A stretch of 64,000 nucleotides of DNA from NCBI GenBank assembly GCA_025345505.1, contig JANVCC010000018.1:53063411-53127410 (forward strand), written 5' to 3'. Position numbers and translations under genes: made by a program. Source of the DNA: Todiramphus chloris collaris. Taxonomy: Eukaryota > Chordata > Aves > Coraciiformes > Alcedinidae. Below, piece by piece: positions 51,648 to 62,362 of this stretch. Within the stretch, counting starts at the first letter, position 1, and every line of letters starts with the position of its first letter. The notes under the pieces are model-generated. The model worked only from the letters and a program-made list of their open reading frames with translations. It was not told the origin of the DNA and did no database searches.

Positions 51648-51900
51648 CTAGTATTTGGCGGTGAAGATAATCAACATGAGGATGCTGCTGAACATGGAGA
51701 TGACTACATCTGGGAACTTGCAGCCCTCACTGTTCTTCACCCCTGCTTTCAGGGAGTATAGGAGCCAGGGAGTTTGGAGTTCTATCAATGCTGACAATAG
51801 CAACAGGGTGATTAGGGACATGATGTCTGCTGCTCAGAAGATGCCAAACACCTCATGAGTGATCACAGTCATGTAGATTTTACCTGCATGAGGTTTTTTC
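51648..51900 (-). pseudogene. Exon-like block with membrane-segment-like reading, unrecognised
   Basis: On the minus strand one frame reads MSLITLLLLSALIELQ, then WLLYSLKAGVKNSEGC, then FPDVVISMFSSILMLIIF and a TAG stop, i.e. two hydrophobic segments separated by a polar loop. The stop is followed at once by a consensus donor, CTAG|GTAAGTGAG (51648/51647). The same frame upstream shows KKKPHAGKIYMTVITHEVFGIF before a stop. Codon choice (ATC, CTC, TTC, AGC) looks gene-like. I do not recognise a family. It may be a decayed membrane-protein copy or simply chance. Confidence 0.2.
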
Positions 51901-53530
51901 TTGGGGACTTTGATGATACATTCAACTCTTTCCTTGCCTTGTTACATAATCTTATTGTAACTATCTCATGACTATTGAGATCAAGTCAGGAATTGTTACT
52001 GATCGAAAGTTACTGCTCCAAAGGATCTATCTTCCTAAGTTGCATTGCAATAATACACTTTATTTCTACAATACTATTAACATTATTACACTGTATGGAT
52101 TTGTTATGCATAGATTATTGTGTATATACTATATATTCAATTATTACGTATGCAATTGTAATTACACACATTTGTTCAGAATAATCAAACTTGATAATAA
52201 ATATTTTTTAAGTCTTTTCTAAAATAGCTGTGCTCTTTACTCAGTAAAGGACGATGTTATTCCTTGAAACTATTAACATTCTTCTAACAGGAAAAAAGTA
52301 TCGATAAGTGAAGGAATACCAGATACCTAAGGGAGATGACATAATTAGCATTCATTATTAATAAAGCTATTGCCTCATTCACATGAAATACAGAGCACTT
52401 AATACTCTGTTTACCTCATCTTCTCATCAATAAATACATTCTCTCTAGAATGTGATGCTTTATGTCCTCACTTGGGAGATCTGTTCACATTGAATCCACT
52501 AATTTGAAGTTTCAGTTCAGTTTGTATTGACTTTGCCTTGCCTTTGGCTTTAGTTCACTTGGTTTGTAACCCTGGTGCACATCACATTATGATATTTAAC
52601 ACATTAATGTATGGATCCGACAAGAATCACAATGTTCAAACTGCTGTCCTGAGAATTAACACGAGCAGCAAGCAAACTCAGCCTTGTAGAGCTTTTTCCT
52701 GTTTACCAGTTATTTAGAATGAAAAGCAGCATATAAACTGGAGCAAGACTAGCTGGCAGTCGGTGCATGAAGGTGTTAGCAGAGTAGCTCATGCACATGG
52801 TGCTTTTCCAGTTTCTCTTCTGCTGCATTTTTTGTGTTGCGTCTAAAATTTTCATGATGCTGAGAAGAACTGAAGATTGTAAGATGTTTACATGGAAAGT
52901 GATTCCTATTACAGGTTGGTTTACAAGCTTAGGCACTAGGCATCTGCCCCAGAAGTGCCTTAAATAAGATAGGCAATAGTTCTCAGAGGAGTTTTGAGGA
53001 GAGCTGCACTGACACTGCAGGACCAGGCAGTGACAACAGTTCCAGGTTGCAGAGAAAGAAGGCAACTAGGGTCTGGGAGGAAGGGAAAGAGGTGAGGCAC
53101 CTCAAAGGTATGGTAAGGAACCAACGGCAGCAGTCACATGCCATATCTGACAAAGCATTGTCAATGGTCTCCAGCGACACTGGACTGTAAGGTCATGAAC
53201 CACAGCTTTGTACTTGTAAGTGATGCAAGGCCCTGCAAGGTAACAAATACATATCCCGCTGTCTCTAGGAAGAATGTGAGGTGATCCTGAAGGATTAGAA
53301 CTGATTATTAAGTGTAACTTAACAGTTTAAGTTAAAGAGGTCGAAAACATAAGAAACAGAAGAAAATTAGGTAGAAAAATAGCTCCTTTCTGTATTACTG
53401 TCTTTTTATTTTGGGAAAGTTTCACATAAGCATCGATGGATTGAACTCTTTGTCTTAAAGGTCAGTTTTGCAGCGATGCCTACAACAAATGTGTGACAAA
53501 TACTGAAAAGGAGTATTTTAAAAACAACAG

Positions 53531-54280
53531 TGTCACGGTTTAGGGTTGAGGCAGCCCACTAGACTTACAACAGACGCTCTCTGTTAACCCCTCTCCCTCC
53601 CCAAAGGGGAGGATAAAGGGAATAAGAGAGAGACTTAGCAATTAGAAAAGAAAGATGCAACAGCTTTAATGAAAAAGAAAATAATAATAATAAAATGGAA
53701 TATATGCAAATATATACAAGAGCAGTATCAAACCCAACATCCCCTAGATGGCAATTACACCACTGTCAGCACTGATGCTGTGGAACAGGCACTGGGTAAG
53801 TCCCAGGACAAACCCAGCACAGCAGACGGGAACTGGATTTAGGAGCTGGGTTCTAGAACTGGATTCAGGAACACATGGATCAGGATTGTAGGTAGAACAG
53901 ACAGAGTCCTCCTCGGATGCCAGCCACTGCAGAAGAGAACTTGACCTTCGTGATCCCTCAGCTTTATACTGAATATGCTGTATATGGGCTGGAATCCCTC
54001 ATTGGTCAGCCTGGGGTCACCCGTCCTGTCCGCTCCTCCCTGCAGGTGCAGCCTTTCACTTTCTGCACATGCTGCAATGTGGTACACAAGATCCAGCAGT
54101 GGCCTTGGTCTGCAGACCAACCCTTGGTAGTAACTCTAAACATGAGGTGTTATCACTGCCAGAAGCAGGCACTGTCTGTGAGAACAGGCTGCTACCTTCA
54201 GACAGTGCAGTTTGTTAGAAGAACTGAGCTGAAAGTAAAATCACTGAATTGTTCTGTTCTCACTCAAACCAGGAAAAACA
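53531..54280 (-). mobile_element. Solo LTR of the same avian endogenous retrovirus family, copy B
   Basis: About 750 bp in minus orientation, from TGTTTTTCCTGG to CTAAACCGTGACA. It has TATAAAGC at 53968-53961 and ATTAAAGCTG at 53670-53661 as promoter and poly(A) signals. It is homologous to the copy at 16810-17623 but sits in unrelated flanking sequence, so the two are separate insertions and not the two ends of one provirus. No internal retroviral sequence adjoins it. A clear target-site duplication could not be assigned by eye. Confidence 0.83.
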
Positions 54281-55950
54281 GCAACAACAGGCAAACACCC
54301 CAGCAGAGGTCTGAAATAACCTGTGGCTGTATAACAAGGAACAGCTTTTCATTTTCTCTTCATCTCATGAAAACTTCTATCAATAGCATCCAACTCTGAA
54401 AATAAGTCCCAGACATGGCCAATAACCTGCTTCTGTAAACGGGAAGTAGAGAGGAAGACTCCCTAGGAAGCCTCTTTTCAAACATAAAAAAAAGGAAGAG
54501 ACAGGCCAGAGTGATTTGTAAAACAGAGATGCACGTGAGCACGGGGAACGATTACACACAGCTCCACCTTCTCAAGTCTTGGCAAATGGGGAGCGATTCA
54601 GGCACTAAGCAGAGAGAGCTACCTCATGATAGTCTAGAATATCTTACTTGGGTTCCTAATCTGAAGGAGCATGGGTCCCACTTAAGCCCAGTCTCATTTC
54701 AGCCAAGGCTGTACCTTCCCTGGAATAAGTGCCATGAAGAAGGATTAAAAGAATTATGATGAAGCATTTTCTTTTTAACACAAAAATGTAATTAAGCAAT
54801 ATAAATATACAATTAAATTGTTTGGGTTTCTGCTTTCCACTTCCCTTTGACTCACCAGCATGTCTGCATGGGCCATCCAGGAGAACACAGGACAGCTGCC
54901 AGTAACACTGTGATCTTGTCCCACTCTGCCATGATGCAATCTGGTTTCAGCCAAGGCAGTGGTGTCTGCCCACCAAATATCTAACAGCATTTCACTGCTG
55001 CTCACAGAGATCCCGATCAACGTGCTGCTAGAATCAGTGACTTAGAAGGTTTGGTTCACCTGGGCTTTAAGACAGCAACATATATATTCACCTTTAAGGA
55101 GCCAGACTTGTAAAGATAAAACACTGCTTAATAAAATACCACTGTGTTCAACAATAATAATTGGTTTGATGTATATATTTATATATATTCGCCTTGAGAA
55201 GACACACTGGGTGTGGGTTTATATTCTTAGATCATAAACTCAGAGAGGCGAGTGTTATAAAATGAAGGAGATAAGGCAGGCAGGAAGTGACTCATCTGCC
55301 CACTGACTGCAGGAAGTACTCGAAGCGGAAATTCATCTGTAGGTTAGCCCAGCAGACTGTCATGGCCATAATGGCTTCAATCCTCCCATCACTGGGCTAT
55401 TGCAGCACTCAGAAGACATTAAAACGTATGATTGTTTGTGGGGGAAGCTGGATTAAAAAGGGAAAGGGAAGAAGTTAGCAGTGTTCCCTGCCAGGGCACT
55501 GATAAATTGGTTCTGTAGCAATGGCAACGGTGAGGGAGAGAGTAAATCAGCAGCAGGTTCTCTTAGTGCTGTGTGCTTCTCATTTATCTTGGATGCCCTG
55601 AATTCATGCTCTGAATCAGAAGCAGTACCACAGCAGCAGCCTTCAGTTGGCCTGGTGAAGGAAGATCTCAGCAGTATCTGCTCTTGCAAGTTTATTCTTC
55701 AGTTACTTATCCAACGCACTTGGGTGACTACAACCTCTTTGTGGACAGTTTCTGAGGACAACAGTGTCCGTTTTTCTACTAATATAGAAAAGATGGGCCT
55801 TTCCACCAGCTGAATAGAAGGTCCCTGTGCCTCCTCTTCGTTGCTTCTAACTGGGAACTAAAGCTGCCCAAGTGGCCTTCCAGGCAGTGACCTCGGAGTG
55901 AGTGGAGTTTGCAGTATCCTTCTTTGATTCCTTTCGGCTTCTGTTCCATT
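54281..55950. other. Non-coding stretch between two solo LTRs
   Basis: No gene or repeat recognised apart from a short TA-rich tract near 55170-55190. Confidence 0.55.
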
Positions 55951-56989
55951 TGTACTGGGGTTTGTCTGGCAGGATTTTGGTAGTGGGGGAATGGCTACAG
56001 GAGGGGGCACCTGTGAGAAGCTGCTAGAAGATTCACTGGCTCCAGGTTGAACCTGCCTCTGGCCAAGGTTGAGCCAATCAGCAGTGGTGGTAGCACCTCT
56101 GTGATAATAGAAGAAGGAAACCCTGCAGTGGAGAGGAGTGGAATGTGAGAGAAACAACTCTGCAGACACCAAGATCTGTGAAAAAGGAGAGGGAGGAGGT
56201 GTTCCAGGTGCCAGAGCAGAGGTTCCTCTGTGGACCATGGTGAGACGGCAGGCTGTTCCCCTGCAGCCCACAGAGGTTAACAGTGGTGCAGAGGCCTGCC
56301 TGCAGCCTGTGGAAGAGCCTGCACTGGAGCAGGTAACTGCACCCAAAGGAGCTTGGGACCCCATGGGAAGCTCTCTGGAGCAGGCTCCTGGCAGGACCTG
56401 TGGCCCCATGGAGGGAGAACCCCACACTGGAGCAGGTTTGCTGTCAGGATGTGTGATCCCTTGGGGGTCCTACACTGGAGCAGTCTGTTCCTGAAGGATG
56501 TACCTTGTGAAAGGGACACATGCTGGAGCAGTTTGTGAAGAACTGTATCTTATGGGAAGGATTCATATTGGAGAAGTTCATGGAGGACTGTCTCCCATGG
56601 GAGGGACCCCACGCTGGAGCAGGGGAATAGTGTGAGGAGTCCTCCCCCTGAGAAGGGAGAAGCAGCAGAGACAACATGTGCTACTTGGGGGCAGGAGGTA
56701 GAGAAAAACTGAGAGTGAAGTTAAGCCTGGGAAGACGGGAGGGGTGGGGGAAGGTGTTTTAAGATGTAGTTTTTATCTCTTATTACCCTACTCTCATTTG
56801 ATTAGCAATAACATCATTTTTTTCCCCGATTGAGCCTGTTTTGCCTGTGACCATAGCTGCTGAGTGATTCCTCCCCGTCCTTTTCTTGACCCATGAGCCT
56901 TGCTGTGTTTTCTGTTCCCCATCCCACCGCAGGGGGCAGTGAGCGAGCAGCTGCGCTGTGCCTTGTTGCCAGCTGGGTCTAAACCGTCA
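55951..56989 (+). mobile_element. Solo LTR, long avian ERV type with internal ~48 bp tandem repeats
   Basis: About 1.04 kb, plus orientation, beginning near TGTACTGGGGTTTGTCTGGC and ending AAACCGTCA. I recognise the order of blocks: GAGAAGCTGCTAGAAG, CAATCAGCAGTGGTGGTAGC, a run of CTGGAGCAG units, GTGAGGAGTCCTCCCCCTGA, AAGGTGTTTTAAGAT and a terminal region after TTGAGCCTGTTTTGCC. This is a common avian LTR with no coding capacity. No internal retroviral region adjoins it, so it is a solo LTR fossil. The left end is less certain than the right. Divergence from the family form I recall looks moderate. Confidence 0.82.
56324..56622 (+). repeat. Seven-unit tandem array (CTGGAGCAG, ~48 bp period) inside the LTR
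   Basis: CTGGAGCAG or a near variant starts at 56324, 56375, 56427, 56475, 56523, 56568 (TTGGAGAAG) and 56614, a spacing of 45-52 bp. Many units carry a preceding CCATGGGA/CCATGGAG block. Unit number in this LTR class is known to vary, so the array may be polymorphic. Confidence 0.85.
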
Positions 56990-59900
56990 GGCATTTCTCA
57001 CGGTTTATCGAAGGGAGAAGCAGATCCCTTAGATCTCAAAGCCCTCTGCTCAGTAAAGAAGCATAGTTCCATTTCATAAAGTAATACACTGACTAATTCT
57101 AATCTGTGGAGTCTGAGACACCCTTCTCTTTACTGATATACTAACATATTATCCCTCAAATATTAACCACTGAGACACTACAACGAATGACAGAATTCAC
57201 TCTGTCCAAATTCTACAGAATGCGTTTGAATTTAGATAACCTAAAACACATCTAAGTGGGAGATAGCAAGCCAGCCAAGCTCTTCCCAGGACTGCATAGC
57301 TTTACAGGTGAAATGTCTTCACTTATCTGGAAAAGCCTCCTGGGCATTACTAAAATTGTCCTGATGAGCTCAAAGGTATTGAGGGATGCAAGTTTGACTT
57401 GCAATCTAGTAAAGACAAGTGCTAAAATGTGGGAGGTCTTAGGTTCTCAGATGTCCTCAGCAAGAAGAGCAGTGAACCTGTATCACTTTGTTTCCTCTAC
57501 CCCCAGAACACAGGGCATCTTGAGATCGCTCACGACCATTGTTTCTTGAAGGGGCCATTTCACAACCAAGAATATGAAAGAGATGAAGACAGAAGTGCAA
57601 AATTATCATTACACTGCACTTTGCACGTGTCTCATTGACATGACTTAAGCTTCAGCTGGTAAGTAGTCAGGACATTTGCAAATCAGGCCTTACAAATGGC
57701 ACCCATTAATGTATGTATGGAGTCTGCACTCACTAGCAGAAACCTTGGTTAAAGTGGGATAATTTGTCCACATTAAGCAGGAGCTCAGATGCCGTGATAT
57801 TTCTTTGTCCTTCGTGGTTCTGTTGTCTGATAAGCATCGGGGGTTCTTTCTCGGTGTGTTGTAATGGAAGCTGCTGCACCTTGCCTCTTGCTGTTAGGGA
57901 ATTTCAGCAGGTCTGAGGATGAGCTCATACATTCAGTCTCCTCTAAATTCAGAGATCCCGATACACATACCTTGCTTGGCCAGGTCTGGCAGTATACTGT
58001 ACTGGCTGAGTCCACCGGGAGCTACGCACCTCAGGTAGCCTATCATGAGAGATCCAGTCTCCAGCAAGTTGCCAACTTGCTCATGGCTCTGCTGACTGTC
58101 CTTTAAAAAGAATAGTTAAATTGTAGGTTTCAGTTCAAAACATAATACTAACAAAGGGATCTAGCAGTATTTTATCAGTCAGACTGCTGAACTGGACCAC
58201 AACTGTGATGAGTCCCGTATGACTGGAAAGCTGTGGGATAGACAGCACCTCAAGTATTCTAGGCTGAGTTTTACTGGATCAAACAAAATATTTTTCATCC
58301 ATCCAAAAATAAATCCAGTTTAATTATCTTCCATTTACTTAGATGCAATCATCTATGCACAGGTTCAAGGACACCATGGGAACGTGAGCGGACAGTTCTC
58401 ATGGTTGTTTCTAACTGGGCGCATTCCTCTGCTGCGGGAGGCTTTGCGTGCTTCATCGGTAAGGAAGACAGCTGCCTGTGGTACCTGGCAGTTCAGCTTG
58501 CCCAAAACACAGCTGCTCTGCTTCACTCTGCAGCTTCACCGTCCCTCAGGCACATCTTACAGTGCAACGACTTCGAAACAAGCAGAATATGAAAACGGGA
58601 ACCTTCCCCAAACACAAGCCTGAATAATACAAAGGAAAATTTGAGCTTGACTTTCCCCTCAATTTTGTGCTGCTATGACTCCACTACTTCAAGAGAGTTC
58701 TAATTTACACTGGGCAGAGGGAGGAAAGTCAACCAGCCTCTCATGTAAGAATATTTAAAAGAAGATCCTGCAGTTCTTGGGAGCAGCTCATCACCTAACT
58801 TTACATCCCAAATGACATTAGATGGCACCCCAGCTACCGATCTACAGGGAAGTGATGAATAAAACAATACCTCTGGAATAGGGGGATGAAATTTCTCTTG
58901 ACTAATTTTTTTATCATTTTACATGGCAAAAAAAAGCTTGTGGTGCCTGACTATTAGGATCCAGTAGCCATGTTCTGGCCTTGCACTGGCCACCTAGTAA
59001 CATCCATCAAACCTACTACGGAGTTTTTTTATTGTAAATGAGACCACCACGCAAGGGGCTGATACAGATCCAGTGATAAAATCCTATGCTTTTATCTGGC
59101 CTCTGAAAATGCAAGTAGGAAGACCACCATAAATGTTAATAGCTCCAGCATTCTTGACCCTTCTCCAGTTTCAGTGTGGACACAGCATCCTGTAGGAAAC
59201 TTCTAATTTTCACAGGCAGCAGGATCATGAGTGCAGGGCACCCTCACCCCGGTGTAGGTTGCTGCAAGGAGGAAGAGCAAGGGGTAGCTCTGTGCTCTGG
59301 GAGGGAGGTGGATAAATTCCACTTCTGATGGATGTTGTGTTTCCAGACACAGAGACCTCACATTCAGCCTGGACAGTAACATTTCTGTCATTTTCCCAAA
59401 CTCACTGTCATTTCCCAAACAGTAAGCCAACTACTACAATTACTGTTCTCATGACTTCACTGTGTCACACCAAAGTACTTGGGTCTCACACTCCCTCAAT
59501 TCTCTGAAATTTTGCAGTACTTTAACTCAGCTGCTTTCAAGGGAGCTACTTCTGAATTTAAGCAAATCAAGAGGGAATCAGATCTTCTTTGTGCTAGCAA
59601 GCTTCTCAAGGGATTTACTGTGCTGGAAGCAACCACTCTGTTCTCTGTTTACCTTGCAGGTAATAACAAGAATATTCTGTGGAGAATTCAAATACAGCAG
59701 AAACACACCAGGCAAGTCACTGAAAGAAGTTTAAGGCTTCCCCTTCTCTGTAAACATGCAATGCATTAGTAGATTAATTTCCCATTAGATAAATGAATGA
59801 CATACAGTGTGCTACAGAAGAAGAACTGCATTATCAGATGCAGTAAAACACTAATCACAACTAAAATAGTCAAGCAAACATGATCTGAGTCAGAACCAAA

Positions 59901-60049
59901 CCACACTAGGGTAGCTCTTCACCATGCTGCTAGATTTGAAGTGTAGCTTATATGCCAGGGCTTAATGCCTGCATTAAAGTTACCCTGGTTACCGAGGACT
60001 CCCATTCAGTCACCTGAAATTTGTTTTCTCTGCAGTGGGGAACAGTGTG
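56990..60049. other. Non-coding stretch between the long LTR and the MCM9 3' end
   Basis: It starts with a possible inverted LTR-end remnant (57000-57060). After that no gene or repeat is recognised; open frames are under 100 codons and unrecognised. Confidence 0.5.
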
Positions 60050-60766
60050 TTTATTACAGAGTTGGGTTTTGATAAAATGACCCAGAATACAGACACAGAC
60101 ACCCAAAGCAGTGTATTTAAAATTGAAATAAAAAAAAAAAAAACAAACAAAAATCTGTCAATCCATGTCTTCAACATCAGCGGCGTAACAAGGAGCACAA
60201 TAACCGGAGATGCAGCAACACTGTCATGATACTGATAATATACAATTACTTACCATAGCATGATGATAAATCACAGTAGTGCTAACTACGTGGAGACAAA
60301 CAGCATACACAGATGAACAAAATATAATGGCATAGCTTTAGCATCATCATTTTTCTGAAGTGGCGTAGTCATTTGGAAGGACAATCTGAACCACGCAGAG
60401 TTCTAACCATTACATGAAATAAAGGGTAACAGTCAATTAAGCCTGCTCTTCTACAAGATTCACTTTACTCTTGATATATGAACAGAACTATACAAGTAAT
60501 TTGAGGTTGTATCAGGTCAATCAAAACAGTCAGCTGAAAGAAGTGGGTCTTGGGAAGAGCTTAGAAAAATAAAAGCCACATCAGTCTGCAGTACATGCAG
60601 TCCTTAGCTTGTGTAAAGTGTAGGGCCCTTAAAGAAAGTATGTTCATTGCCATCAACAGAGGTCCAGGATGATTGTTTTTAAGTGCTTCGTAAACTACAG
60701 ATGCAACTGATAGAAGGATGGAGATTTAGAAGAACTGCATGTTAAGTAATCTCAGGGACATACATG
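60050..60766 (-). other. MCM9: Probable MCM9 3' UTR
   Basis: Sequence directly after the MCM9 stop codon. The first canonical AATAAA I find on the minus strand is at 60055-60050, which would give a 3' UTR of roughly 0.7 kb. The tract includes a T-rich block on the minus strand at about 60129-60150. The poly(A) site is inferred from the hexamer alone; RNA could end elsewhere. Confidence 0.45.
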
Positions 60767-62324
60767 TTATGTGCTAGGATTTTTCCTAATCTCTTCATCC
60801 CAATCAAAATCTAATGTAGCATCATCTAGCTCTGCTATTGAGAAGAGAGATTTCTGTGTGACCACACTGGCTTTACTGGTGTTTCCCAAGGCAAAACTCT
60901 TCCTTCTGCCAGGATTGCTCACGTGCACCTTCAGTAATGGGCTATGGCTTTCCTTGTTACTGTCAACCTTAATGGCAGGTGAGGTTTCCAATTTTGATTC
61001 AGGACGTGATGCAAAGGAGAATGTCGACAGTTTGGCCAATGTGCTGGAGCGCACCTTTCCTGTGCTTGGGCCACCAAGCTTCTCCTCTCCCTCCTTTTTC
61101 TTTTCAGCAGGTGGAGATGGCACAGCATCCAAACTGACATCAGAGCATATTGCTGCACTTCTTGCGATCTCCTTCCCTAAGGCCCAACTTTGTTGCTCTT
61201 CTCTCCCTTTATTATCAGTTGATAGCTTTTCCAAACTTTTTTTTCCTAAGCGAGTCAGTGTCATCTTGCATTTCTCAGGAGAGCAGCATTCTTCTGGCAG
61301 ACACTCTCCCTGGAGCTGCTCTCCAGGCTTAAAAATAGTTTCACTCTGAAAGAGAGAAAATTCTTCATTTTTCTTCTCTGAAGAATGATCAAGTTTTGTC
61401 CTTGCCCTGAAAGAAAATTTAGCTAGTTTAGCTGCTGGAGGACTTTCGCTGTCAGGGATTTCTGGCTCATGGGAACTTACTACCTTTGTTTCCTTCATGA
61501 CTTGACCTTTACTTCGTTTTCTCATGGAAATTGTTGCTGGTTTTGCCACTACAGATGCACTGTTCTTTTCCTCCCCTAGCACAGAATCTGCATCACTTGA
61601 AAGCTCTGACAGGCCAGACACTGGTAATACTGAAGCCTCAGGGTCCTGTGTACTTGTAAAGAATCCACGTGATTTCTCTGTGTGCAGCCTCTGCCAGCGT
61701 TTAGAAACCCGCTGCGTAATAACTGAATCAGGCACGCTAGCGCTTGGTGACGCTGGGGCTCGAATGTTTGCTTCTGAAGAAAAACAGTTGTGTTCTTCAG
61801 TCCTTTTCCTGCTTATCTTGGAAACTCTGTCCTGTTCCAGTGGAGCATGTAGACTCATAGTTGCTAGTGACTCTCTCATTCCATTTCCCTTCCTTGGTAT
61901 TGAAGAACTTCTTTCTTCAGAACAGGATGTTTTACACAGGGCTTTTGAAGCCAAGTTATTTGGAGATATCTTGGGTGCTGGAGACGTTTTCTGAGAAGTT
62001 TCTTCAGCATCAGTGTTGCTCTCTTCCAGGCTGTCAAACCATGTCAGGCTGCTGTCATCACCTCTCTTACTGTGTTTAATCAAGTGTTTTGTATTTTTGT
62101 TATTATGATATGCTGGCTTGCACAAAGGTTCTACACATACCTCCCCTTCATAGCTGCCTTTGGGCGAAGAAGGTTGTGGCCTGGAATTGTTCTCTTGTTG
62201 ATTTGAGGGTTCTGACTGAGACATTTGCTTTGACTGCCCAAATATATTCTTGTTCAAGCATCTTGTAGTAGTACTGAAACTTGTCTCTTCAGGCTGCAGC
62301 TGGCAGGAGTTTTCCTTTTGTAAC
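60767..62324 (-). CDS. MCM9: MCM9, final coding exon (gene continues beyond the window)
   Basis: MCM9 is a DNA helicase paralogue that acts with MCM8 (and HROB) in homologous recombination and replication-fork repair in the nucleus. Only its C-terminal tail is here: a continuous minus-strand frame of about 518 codons ending in TAA at 60767-60769. Recognition rests on tail motifs recalled from vertebrate MCM9: RVSKRWQRL, KLAKFSFRAR, a second related block STLAKLSTFSF, and the terminal KSLFSIAELDDATLDFDWDEE, which closely matches the human end (KESLFTLPELGDEAFDCDWDEE). The tail is rich in S, K, E and P and looks disordered. The family's tail is known to carry nuclear localisation and RAD51-recruitment elements, which I do not map here. 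A frame search may start at 62257, but that codon is TTG (Leu) inside the exon; the frame stays open to the acceptor AG at 62326-62325, so the exon starts at 62324 with a split codon. There are no internal stops and the exon looks functional. Confidence 0.93.
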
Positions 62325-62362
62325 CTGTGGAATGAAAAAAAAATTAAGCAACAGTAATTTTT
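62325..62362 (-). other. MCM9: 3' splice site of the last MCM9 intron
   Basis: Read on the minus strand, a run of nine or more T is followed by CATTCCACAG and then the open MCM9 frame. A branch-point-like GCTTAAT lies just upstream of the T run. The site fixes the exon start, since the frame is open from here to the stop codon. Confidence 0.8.

Larger units (their letters stand above)
48285..53530. other. Non-coding stretch
   Basis: No recognised gene. It contains the second CTCF-like block (48.8 kb), the 19-bp tandem duplication (49.87 kb), a possible conserved regulatory patch (50.05-50.24 kb) and the hydrophobic exon-like block at 51.65-51.9 kb. Confidence 0.5.

Noticed and set aside
16810-54280. 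The two similar LTRs as the two ends of one giant provirus
   Set aside because: The 36 kb between them has no retroviral coding sequence and is far longer than a provirus; flanks indicate separate insertions.
55858-56427. A 189-codon minus-strand frame plus overlapping plus-strand frames
   Set aside because: They run across the long solo LTR and its tandem repeats, which have no coding role.
60771-61994. Plus-strand frames of 192 and 156 codons
   Set aside because: Antisense shadows of the MCM9 exon.
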